Positions 54,628 through 64,000 of a DNA stretch of 64,000 bases are shown here, piece by piece. The notes under the pieces were generated by a model, which worked only from the letters and a program-made list of their open reading frames with translations, was not told the origin of the DNA and did not search any database. The DNA comes from Malachius bipustulatus (Eukaryota; Arthropoda; Insecta; Coleoptera; Melyridae): assembly GCA_910589415.1 (NCBI GenBank), contig OU342638.1, positions 34,941,579-35,005,578 on the forward strand, given 5' to 3'. Position 1 is the stretch's first letter. Every line of letters begins with the position of its first letter. The position numbers and the translations under genes are program-made.

Positions 54628-54823
54628 TATACAGGGTGATTTGTTTTCGATGGTGTCTTGATGAGGGATCTCAGAAACTAGGAGTGTCTTTTTAATCCCA
54701 GCATAATAATTTTTAAAGCCTCCTAGGAAAAAAGTATTCTAAAATGGCTGTCACTGAAAAATTCTGACTCAGGCTTCATTTAGCTTGAACATCCCGAAAA
54801 ACTTCTTTTATCCCCCTGTATAA
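54628..54823. mobile_element. Short element with TATACAGGG / CCCTGTATA ends
   Basis: Starts TATACAGGGTGATTTG and ends TCCCCCTGTATAA, giving inverted TATACAGGG termini over about 196 bp. The interior is noncoding. It lies about 95 bp after the PHF12 stop and so may be within its 3' UTR. Confidence 0.5.
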
Positions 54824-55672
54824 TTTCCTCCAGATTTTGCTTGTACAAATATCATGGACTCCAAATTGACAATTGACATGTCGAAGAGATGAAATGTCAG
54901 GTTATGAGTTGTAAATGTAAAAATAATGAGGTTAGGTGAGACCTGTCAAATTCAGTTTTTCCATGTATTGTCTGGTCCAAGTGTGTAATAGTCATTCTCC
55001 GCGAGTAGATGACACTATTTTCTCTACGATTATAAAATAGAAATCTTCAAGATATATTTGCTAAAATAGTTTTTGACCTTTTACATTGAATAACATTTTT
55101 AGCAGAAGCCGAATTATGGAAATTTTTCCACAAAATGTTCTATTTACCCCTAATTTATTATACAAAATCCCTGTAGAAACGCCTGAAAAACTCACCCCTG
55201 TATATAATAAGATTCTGATTTTGCTGATCAAGTGATGATTAAGGTAATATTCGTTCATCCCGATGTAAAGTTGAGATGAAAATGGGTCGAGTGATTCGTT
55301 CGTCTGACTTAGGTATATATATTTTTCTAGTGATAAGTACTCATATGGTAAATAACTTTTATTCTATGTACATTGTGGTTTTAATTATTTTCAATCAATT
55401 GAATTCTCACATTTATAATGTCCCTATTCACAAATAAACGCGATGGATGACCTTTTTATATTTTGATAGCTGATTGGCGTAAAACTGACTTGATTCCACC
55501 CCATTCGGCCAATCAGGTATCGGAATGCTGAATTGAACAAGTCAACAGTAATTTTTCTTTGTGAGTAGCGACAATCATAATTAAGAGCTGGCGAAGTATT
55601 GTAAGTGTAATATTTATTATAGTATTTTTTTGAATATAAAAACGCCTACTTTATTCACCTTTACCAGTATAT

Positions 55673-55845
55673 CTATACATTAGTATGGAAATTGTGTACA
55701 GTAACTGACAGTTCTAAAAAATCAATTTCGGAGAAGCGGCAAGCGGAAAATTTTTCTTGTAAGGAAAGTTTCTGTTTGCCGCTTCTCTGAAATTACTTTT
55801 TTGGAAATGTCAGTTACTGTACACAATTTTCGTACGGATGTATAG
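55673..55845. mobile_element. 173-bp fold-back MITE
   Basis: The left arm starts CTATACATTAGTATGG and includes TTGTGTACAGTAACTGACAG and GAGAAGCGGCAAGC. The right arm is the inverse, GTTTGCCGCTTCTCTG, then TGTCAGTTACTGTACACAA, then ATGTATAG. Arms of about 75 bp surround a short loop. No clear target duplication beyond possible TA. Confidence 0.8.
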
Positions 55846-57443
55846 TAACCAGAATGAATCCTAAATATCAAGATCATGATATTTATGAAAATTAAGAGCA
55901 ATTTACTTTATACTGTATATTAATGCATAATATTAATTATAAGGTAAGTAGACAATATCTAAAATTATTAATTCAAAACCACAATTTGGGCTAATGTCCA
56001 CTGTCCAGTAAATAAGAATACTCGCTGCAAATGTTCAGAGAATTTCTCATCCTCAAACATTACATGAGCATTATGCGTTTTTCTCCTGTATTTCTTACAT
56101 CCATCATCCATGTCACGCAAGTTGAACTTCTGCATCTTATCAATTCATTGGTTGTTGATCCATCCTGAGAATTTAGAGCCGCCTAAAGTTCATAGACAAT
56201 ACCGACGTTGTCATATCGGGCAGTAGAGGTGAAACTCGACTCGATACTCGATAGTTATTGTGACTGTGAGAGTATGTGTTACGTATCTCATACGTATGTA
56301 TATTCTATTTTCTATTCATTGAGATTACAAAAATAATTAATATTTTATCGCACAAATAAAAGTACAATTTATTTATTAAGTATATTATTAAGTATATTTA
56401 TTACTAACTGTACCCGGCATGCCAATAATGCCCGTTAGTAATAATTCTTCAATATATCCCGAATATCATAGAGATATATTAAAAAACTATAAAGCAAGCA
56501 GGTATGACTTCATATTGACGTATTTCAGCGAAAAAGTGTTTGTTCTTCTTCTAAAAAAGAAGAATAAAAATTTTCGATTTTTTTTCGAAGTTTATTAATT
56601 TTTGGTTTCCATTATTTTATTTTATATCGAACGACGATATGGCGGTCATAAGAAAAACGAAAGTTGACTATGAAAACTCTGGAATCTAGTGGACAAAGTT
56701 CTGTATTGCAATTTGTATCTTATTATATTTATAAAACACTCAACAATAGACACTCGCCTGCAGTTTTGGGTCTAAACAATAATTCTTATGTGTTTTATAT
56801 GCCTAACAAAACACTTTGTACAATAAATAAATAACTATTACCACCACCAAAATTCACAAAAACGAATAAGTAAGTCTTTTCTATTATAGTAAGTAAGTAA
56901 ATATTTCTACAATCACTGAATCTAGATAAGTTTTCCCGCCAAAGTTTAAAATACCCTCAATTTTGCAATCGTTGCAATTTGGCAACATCGGTATTCCTTA
57001 TGAACTTTAGCCCCTCCTGAGAATTTACCTGATCTATGGAAATATTAGAACTTCTAACCTATAAAAAAAATAAGTGACAGAGTGACACTAATATTCTTAT
57101 TTTTCTTTGCTCTAACACGAAAACGAACCACGAACACGAACCACACACCACACCACACACCACGTTGTTCTTATTCTTTGTCGTTCGTTGGAATCGTTGG
57201 TCGTTCGTTGTTTCGTTGTCCAGTTTTCGTTTTCAGTTCATTCTCATTCATCAGTTCAGTTCACATTGTTCACAAAACAAAAGTAAAGTACAATGGGCAC
57301 ACTGATTCTGATCCCCAAGAACAACCCTGCCATCTCTATTCTCTATTATTTTTAGAATTATATTCCCTGCAAGATAAATGAACAAGTGTTGGTAGTAAGG
57401 TATAATATCATTTCAATAAGTGTATTTGAAAGAAACAAAAATC

Positions 57444-58590
57444 ATGAGTTTAAATGAAGACTGTCCTGTTCAACAAAATGAGGAGAGGATTATCAAAACA
57501 GAAGCAGTAGAAGATGATAAGGTTGACGACTCCCTGCTCGCATCCTCAAAATTGAAATATGAAGATGAAGAGAATTATTCAAGATCCGCGGAGTCAAACA
57601 ATTTTGAGAATATCTCTTCATCTTGCTCCCTAATAAAGATAGAACCTGAAGACTCATCACCAGGACCAGATGACCTTCGTCGAGTACAGGGAGCAGAAAA
57701 TGTGACATTAAAAGAAGAGGAGATCGACATTGAGGACCACAAACCGGGATGGGAGCAGATTAAGGGAAGTAGTAGTCATGTTGGAATGTTAAAGGATGGA
57801 CTCGATCGGTGTGAATCTGTTCAACAAAGTGAGTCACGATCTTCTCAAAGTAAGAGGGAAGAACAAGCGAAGTATAACTGTGCTCATTGTTCCTATAAAA
57901 CAAAGAATAGATCTCATTTCACTTGGCATTATAACTGTAAACATTCCAAATTTGCTGAAGTGTTCAAATGCCAGGAATGTTCATATGAAACAAAATCGAA
58001 AAGTCCTTTGACTCAGCATTATGAACATAAACATTCAAACAATTCAGCAGTGTATAAATGTCAGGAATGTTCATTTGAAACAAAATGGAAAAATGCTTTG
58101 ACTCTGCATTATAAACTTAAACATTCAAACAATTCAGAAGTGCATAAATGTCAGGAATGTTCATATGAAACAATATGGAAAAGTGCTTTGACTCTGCATT
58201 ATAAACATAAACATTCAAACAATTCAGAAGTGTATAAATGTCAGGAATGTTCATTTGAAACAATATGGAAAAGTTATATGACTCAGCATTATAAAATTAA
58301 ACATTCCAAAGACAGAAGTGTATAAATGCCAGAAATGTTCGTATGAAACAAGGAATAAAACTAATTTCACTCGACACCATAAACATAAACATTCAGAACA
58401 CGCTGAAGTGTACAAATGTCAGGATGAATGTTCTCACAAAACAAATTATAAAAGTAATTTGACTAAACATTGTAAATGTAAACATAAGGAAGTAGTGGAA
58501 GTGTATAAATGTGCTCAGCATGAAACTAAAATGAAGAGAGACCTTGTTAAAGTCCGCGCGTTCACTCTGCTAGAAGAAGGTAATGTGTGA
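57444..58590 (+). pseudogene. C2H2 zinc-finger gene 4, diverged and frameshifted
   Basis: Distant member of the 19-31 kb family. From ATG 57444 the N-terminus has the same plan: IKTE, LKYE, IKIE and LKEE SUMO-type motifs and EIDIEDHKPGWEQ. Five fingers follow in the 30-residue format (57873 on). After finger 5, near 58308-58318, the sequence reads AAAGACAGAAGTG where the family has two more bases, and the frame hits TAA at 58323. The next frame (58318 on) continues with finger 6, then a finger with C-x3-C, then a degenerate eighth, to a stop at 58590. So it encodes either a five-finger protein or a broken longer one. The lesion falls at a finger junction as in gene 1. An assembly error is an alternative. 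Confidence 0.8.
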
Positions 58591-58787
58591 GTGAGTACTA
58601 AAATGCAACTAATCCGCCGTTCATGAACATGCAAATGGAAAACTGGAAAGTGTTTATTGAAATGGTTTTAGTTATTTGCAACGAAATGAGAATTAAACAT
58701 GCTGTACTGTAACAAAAATTTGTTTGTAGACTTGTAAATTGCTTTTTCAGTTGGCTTTGTTACCTGATAATTACCCCACCACATAAT
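58591..58787. other. 3' flank of zinc-finger gene 4
   Basis: Short AT-rich stretch with no gene and no poly(A) hexamer seen; the 832-bp element starts at its end. Confidence 0.4.
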
Positions 58788-59619
58788 CAGCCCTATTCCG
58801 TAACTCACGCGTCCAATCGGATAGAAGTGGCATTCCGAGTCGGAATTTGCCGACCTCGATTTGGCGACATCTATCAGAGCTCTATTCGTATTCCGTAACA
58901 CGAGTAGATACGAGTAAGATGGCTTGTCCTCTACTTCTACTTTGACGATCGTGGCAACATTGCAAAACGGGGTCGAGCTCTCCATTTGTACCAAAACGTT
59001 TTGTACTTTTCATCGAAAAATGACGTGTCGCGCCGCACACGAAAAATCGCGCCGCACGTTTTTGTAATAAGTATCAGGGAGGGAGATTGTTTATTTGTTG
59101 ATTAACGGAAGTGCCAGCGCGTGTTTTTACTGTTTTTCTAATTTGACTCCGTTTTTATTTTTTGTGATTATATTATACGTTATTTTTAATAATTAATTAT
59201 TTAATTAATTATTTATTTAATAATTTTATTATTCATTATTATCAATTCATCCGTGAATTTCTTATCCCGTGGCTTCGCTTGTTGTTAGTCAACCAACACG
59301 TCCAACACGAGGAAGAATGAAGAATGTTCAAGTTCATGTAATTAAAATGTAATTATAAGTAAATAACGTGACGTGAAGTCCGGATTTTATGTTACCATGG
59401 TTACTTGCGCGTGCGTAGACCAATCTCTATTTACCTCAACCGGATCTCGACAGCACGGAAGCGATCGGAATTCATTTCTACTGAACGGAGCTATTTTCAT
59501 TTCTATTTCTATTTCTAGTGCGCTACGGAATACCGAATCTAAGTAACTTCTACTAACGCCCCCCACTTCTATTCTATTCTCGTCATCTCTATTCGATTTG
59601 AAGTTACGGAATAGGGCTG
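58788..59619. mobile_element. 832-bp nonautonomous TIR element, CAGCCCTATTCCGTAACT ends
   Basis: Starts CAGCCCTATTCCGTAACT and ends AGTTACGGAATAGGGCTG, perfect inverse for 17-18 bases. AAT flanks both sides (58785-58787 and 59620-59622), a likely 3-bp target duplication. The interior contains further copies of the CCGTAAC and GGAATAC words and a doubled CGCGCCGCAC motif (59028-59060), and has no ORF. Transposase-supplying family unknown. Confidence 0.82.
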
Positions 59620-62084
59620 AATATCTTTAATAATAATTGATAAACGTAACTTGGGGATTTATTTATTATAATTTAATATAATTTTGTTGTACATAATTTT
59701 GTAAATATTTAATGCTTTAATATTTTGCCAAATAAGTACATTATTAAAAACAATTTAAAGATCTGACAAATGTAAGAAATCAATCACTCAAACACTTTCT
59801 TGACTGAATCGATATCAGAGGAAGCGTACATAATTGGGGGGTGGGAATGGGGGTTTGTTGGTGTTATTATTTTGTTAATTTTAGTTTTAATCTTAATTTA
59901 TTTAATTACATCTTGTTATTGTATATGATGTTCAAGTTTGTTTAATCTAACTCCTGATTAGAGGTAAGCCTCTCTCTTCCATTATAATGTATATTATGTC
60001 CTCTGGGGAATTTTTGTACTTTTGTTGGAAATAAATCAATAATTGAAATAATTATTTTTTTATTACTTTTATTTCCCATCAATTATCATGAGTTTTTTTT
60101 TTGTAAAAAATAGGAATAAATAAAAAAAAATCATTATGTAGCAAATAAATTACTTTACCATATTTTAAATTAACCAATATAAGAGAATAATATTTAATTG
60201 AACAAGTAGTTGTTATCCTACCATAAAGTTTGTTGGTAATTAGTGAGAATGAAAGAAGAAGAAATTATTTATTAACTTGATTAATTACCGCAAATTGATT
60301 CATACTGATGAAAACTTACAAATAAAACTAAAAAGCTCCAGAGTGGTCGTAACGTGAACAACGTACATATTTACCAGAGTATTTCGTATTTTGCCATTAT
60401 AACAAATGGCCGCCACTAGAGGTACGGCTTCACTTATTATTCGTTCAGATCAGAGTGGGCATCATGAGAAATGGAAAGAGAAAATAGTACCCGTAAACAA
60501 TTATTTGAGTACGAATAGGTACTCATATAAATATAATGTACTCGTAAGAGTACTTTTTAGTCGTTTAATTGTTTGTTATTCCACTGTTTCCCTGACACTT
60601 CCACTTACAGGCGTTAACAATACCTATATCTAGAAGTATTAGATATATGATTGCAGAAACCAAAATGGCATAACTTGAAATTGTACAGACCCATGCCAGT
60701 AGAAAATGCAGTTTTCTCTTTGTCGTCTGGGTGCATGCTGATCTGTCCTGCCTGTGTAACCGAAACCGTTCTTCAGGTCAAAAGTTGTGCCACCAGACTG
60801 AGCCACCTGACTGACGTCACAGGACAGACTGCGCGTGCGCGCTCTTGACTAACAAAAACATTTTTGATTTTTGGAAGTTTATCCAGCAACAAGAGTAACG
60901 AGAACGAGACGCATTTGAAAGAAAATTGTACAACATGAGTATTATAGATTGTGACCACTCACCCCCCTGGCTCGATGATCGTCTAGAAAAATCTTTTATT
61001 TTTCTTTTTTTTTTTTTGAAAACCCCCAAATGAGTTGTGCCTTGTTTTGTAGGTAACCTCATAGGTTCCTGGATAAGGTATGCAGAAATAATGGTGGAAA
61101 GAAAACAAAAGGATAGTTTAATACATTTATTTCACCTCAGACAAATTCGTATTTAATTTAAGTTACTTTACTTTTGATAAACTAAGGTAGCCGGAGTTTC
61201 GGCAACGCAGGAGGAATTTTCCCAAAATTTTAACCACACCTTCTTTTCAGACCAATTGCAACACGGCAATCTCTCTTTTCCCTTTCTTTTGCTATTTTGA
61301 CCATTTTCACCTGGTTATGAAATGTGTACCTCATTTATTATATTATTTGATTATATTATTTGCTTTTCTTTTCTTTTCTTTTTTGTGTTTTTTTTTTGTT
61401 TCTTTTTTTTTTTTGAATTGGAAATTGGGTGGAGTTTATTGTGCTAGAATTCCATCAGTTAAATAATACCATAAACGGCATATCAACACTTTACGAGAGT
61501 GCAAGGTCTTCAACTCACCGCCGGCCATGTTTGCGATTCATTCCCGCCTGCAGAGGAATGATCAACCTAGTCAGTGATCACTTTTCTCCTAACGGCGGTA
61601 TACCTTTTTGTTAGTAAGTGTTTGTTGATGCGAGTTAGTTTAAAAGAGTATACCTCGCGTTAATAGGACGTCTGAGATTATTTAAGGTGAAAGAAGTCGT
61701 GCACATAAACCTTTTTTAAGTTGATAAAACAACTTCATGAATCTTGAATGGCTTTTTGCAAATAAACATCAGTACCAATTTCAGTCCAAGGAAAAACCAA
61801 ATTTTGTTTGTGATTTCAAAGATTTACCTTTTCATTTTCATTTTGACCAAACTAAAGTGGAAATTTTACTTACAGTGAAAATTTGACGTATTTTAACAAA
61901 TATTTTCTAAAGTGGATTAAAAGTTGAGAAAATTCGTACAGTTAGGCAACATTGTACAGGGTAGTCGAGTAACCTGCCTTGCTTTCACCCCGGCTCCTTC
62001 TTTGATGCTAGTGAACAAAAGAAAAACTGTGTTAAGTAAATAAACAAGAAGAGGTGTCATAAAATTTGGATACAATACCGACTT
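59620..62084. other. Intergenic region
   Basis: About 2.5 kb with no convincing gene. AATAAA at 60029-60034 on the plus strand. TGACGTCA at 60813-60820 followed by CAGGACAGACTGCGCGTGCG. T-rich runs at 61005-61018 and 61390-61414. Short ORFs (60406, 60651, 61429) show no family resemblance. Confidence 0.5.
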
Positions 62085-62315
62085 TTATTGACCTGTATTC
62101 AATTGTTGGATGATGGCGTGCGGATTTGGGTTACCACCTGATTGAAGACTGTAGAATTGCATATTGGCCCCTTCTCGAACAGATGGAGTGACAGGATACC
62201 GTTGGGCTAGTTCTGGACCATTTGCAGCATCGGTGACGGCGACATCGGGGACGGCGGTGTTGGAGGCGGCGTTGACGAGGGCGGCGGCATTGGTGGTTGA
62301 CTGTAGATCTGACAT
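62085..62315 (-). CDS. Hypothetical 76-residue protein
   Basis: Frame from ATG 62315 to TAA 62085, Ala/Asn/Thr-rich at the N-terminus (MSDLQSTTNAAALVNAASN) and ending HAIIQQLNTGQ. It is markedly more GC-rich than its surroundings, begins about 370 bases downstream of a TATA-like word, and an AATAAA overlaps the stop. I do not recognise it. It may be a small gene, the first exon of a longer one (a weak GTCAAT donor follows), or the start of a truncated mobile element ORF. Confidence 0.4.
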   Translation of the reverse strand: MSDLQSTTNAAALVNAASNTAVPDVAVTDAANGPELAQRYPVTPSVREGANMQFYSLQSGGNPNPHAIIQQLNTGQ

Positions 62316-63960
62316 TGCGGGGCAGTGGCGAGACTTGGCAGTGACTTGACTGATTGACGGTGTTGTTACTTATCAACAGAAAACTTCTCGAGGGAAACTG
62401 TTATAGGAAATCCCAAATCAGTCAAACCTGACAGCTATAATCGGCTCTCTTGGGTAGTTAAGCGTTCCAGAATGACTGGCTCTCTTAAATAGACAAGCTT
62501 TCCAAATTACAGGGCAGGTCTTGGCATGAAGATAGAAATAGGTATATTCGGCGTATGGTATAGGTAATGAGAGGATGAGTTACTTCTTCTAGGCGGAGAA
62601 TTGCTTCTTTCTAGGCTTAGTAACTCGGGTGTTTCAGGATCTGGATCAGATTTCTGAATGAATTTCTCATGAAAAATCCAGCCTATTTATAGTTGAGACA
62701 TCCCTTGTCTTCATCCGATGTATTGTATTCGACTTCCGTTACTTCTTTACCGTTATGAGCTTGCTTTGTGTTTTATCCGAGAAACCAAATTATTTCAGCT
62801 TTCCCTGCTTTTCTGGGATCGGGAAAGCAGCTGAAAGTATGTGTATGAGAATTTTCTATAGGTAGGTGTTTTTTCTTCAGGTCGAAATTCGCATTTTAAC
62901 GGGTTAATTAGCGGTTTTAGGTTTATTGATTGTTTAAACTTTATTCGTTTATTCTGGTGCTGTCTGTGATGGGATTTTCTTAATTGATATCTTCAAATTT
63001 GAGCATTTATCAGGGGTAGCTGTGTATGAAAATTCGCTGGCTTATCTAGACGTTTTCGGGTAGTTTTCATTGTTTCAAATGTTTAATTGGAGTTTTCAAG
63101 GGTTTTCCGTGTTGATAACTGGTTTCTGGTATTTTTCTCAAGTTGTCTAACTTATTCACTATCATCATGTAAAATTTCGAAGGTGTAGCTTGATTTCAAT
63201 AATTTTCTTTACTTACATCTTGTATGAATGATGGTACAGCTTGATTCTGCTATGTTGCCACGTAGTCCATCTCGTCATTTAATTTATATATTTAATTTTT
63301 ATTTTAATTAATTTTGAAAAGAGTTTGCCATACCTAGGGGTGGTCTACTTCAAGATGAAGCTAATAGGAAGTATGGTGTTCAACATCAGCTCTAAAAAAC
63401 AATTTATTCTAGCGCATTTAGGTATGCTTTTGTGAAATTTCAGTTTTTTTTGTTTATATGAAAAAAAATTGTTTAGATATTGTGATATTGAATAAAAATA
63501 GGTGACGATATTTTTTACAGTCTAAAATTTAAGAGGATCTGGATTTATAATACAGGGGGTGCAAAACTATTACACAACAAACCACTGAACTCAGCCCTAG
63601 GCAGGCAGGCAAATTATCTGTATGCAATACTTGTGCGACCTGTATATAAAAAAAACACACACTCCTTATTAATCGTTTATCTGAGATTACATATAAAATT
63701 TTATCATCTAAAACTCTAAAGTACACCATAAAATCGTATTCGATTCATTCGATCTTTCCACCTTATAAACTACTTTTTTCCGCAATCATATCGAGAGCTG
63801 AAATACAAATACTTTAATGTAGTAAAAACAAAACGTAAACATACACTGATAAAAACAACTACTTCATCATAATATTAATAATAAATTCCTCACTACGGCA
63901 GCCTAAGACTTGCCACACAAACAATCTCAATCCCCATCCCTTCTCGAAAACACCCTAATC
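62316..63960. other. Upstream flank and right intergenic region
   Basis: 62316-62682 would be the leader of the 76-residue ORF. It carries a small hairpin at 62798-62835 (AGCTTTCCCTGCTTTTCTGG then its inverse GGGAAAGCAGCTG). Beyond that the DNA is AT-rich with an ACAGGGGGTGC word at 63552; nothing else recognised. Confidence 0.4.
62683..62691 (-). promoter_or_regulatory. TATA-like element upstream of the 76-residue ORF
   Basis: Minus strand reads CTATAAATA followed by GGCTGG. Position and match fit a core promoter for the transcript covering 62315-62085, with an untranslated leader of roughly 340 bases. No experimental support. Confidence 0.3.
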
Positions 63961-64000
63961 CTACCACGCAGGCGTCGTATTAGCCAACCGCCTGATCCTC
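63961..64000 (-). CDS. Possible C-terminal end of a gene running off the window
   Basis: The last 40 bases, read on the minus strand, encode RIRRLANTTPAW then TAG at 63963-63961. The composition is GC-richer than the DNA to the left and reads like a protein C-terminus. It is too short to identify, and only neighbouring sequence can confirm it. Confidence 0.35.
   Translation of the reverse strand, partial: RIRRLANTTPAW

Larger units (their letters stand above)
54534..57443. other. Intergenic region after PHF12
   Basis: No gene recognised apart from the 5' part of zinc-finger gene 4. It contains the ACAGGG-ended block (54628-54823), a similar end CCCCTGTATATAA at about 55193-55206, the MITE at 55673-55845, and a CACACCA-type simple stretch at 57139-57165 just upstream of the next gene. 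Confidence 0.5.

Noticed and set aside
60406..61062. Several 61-81-codon ORFs between 60.4 and 61.1 kb
   Set aside because: No domain, overlapping on both strands, low-complexity ends, and no splice partners found.

Overview
This window looks like nuclear DNA of an insect. It is AT-rich, with short GT-AG introns (about 60 nt), GC-richer exons, arthropod-type mobile elements and two conserved single-copy genes (NAA25, PHF12). I cannot fix the order from sequence alone. All gene models were built by reading frames and splice sites by eye; no database search was run.

Layout. (1) Positions 1-18304 hold two nested Ty3/Gypsy LTR retrotransposons, both on the minus strand. Element A runs from before the window to 13888. 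It has an unusually long LTR (2711 bp), intact gag and pol, a primer-binding site matching tRNA-His, and about 3.4 kb of repeat-rich noncoding DNA between pol and the 3' LTR. By eye its LTR copies differ at one base over 2281 bp, so it is young. It landed inside the reverse transcriptase region of a related element B, whose gag, protease, start of RT, PBS and probable LTR lie at 13889-18304. (2) Positions 18892-32988 are three segmental duplicates, each with an intronless-looking C2H2 zinc-finger gene made of 90-bp finger units (14, 18 and 9 fingers). The first copy is broken by a 4-bp duplication. The same transposon insertion lies 3' of each gene, and later insertions (a 1651-bp TIR element carrying a 5S-rRNA-derived SINE, and a 255-bp fold-back MITE) are caught as filled sites against empty sister copies. 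A diverged, also frameshifted, fourth member lies far away at 57444-58590. (3) 35091-36229 (minus) is a membrane-anchored AA15-type copper lytic polysaccharide monooxygenase in three exons. (4) 44258-48628 (plus) is NAA25, the auxiliary subunit of the NatB N-terminal acetyltransferase, in 12 exons (986 aa). (5) 51022-54533 (plus) is PHF12/Pf1, a two-PHD-finger plus FHA chromatin protein in 6 exons (717 aa). (6) The remainder is intergenic DNA with several small TIR or fold-back transposons, repeated CRE-type octamers (TGACGTCA, seven copies), and two weak gene candidates near the right end.

The genes do not form a pathway. The coherent story is a fast-evolving zinc-finger cluster (higher-order finger duplications, variable DNA-contact residues, conserved SUMO-type motifs) next to recently active retrotransposons. 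That is compatible with, but does not prove, a lineage-specific transposon-control or regulatory zinc-finger family.
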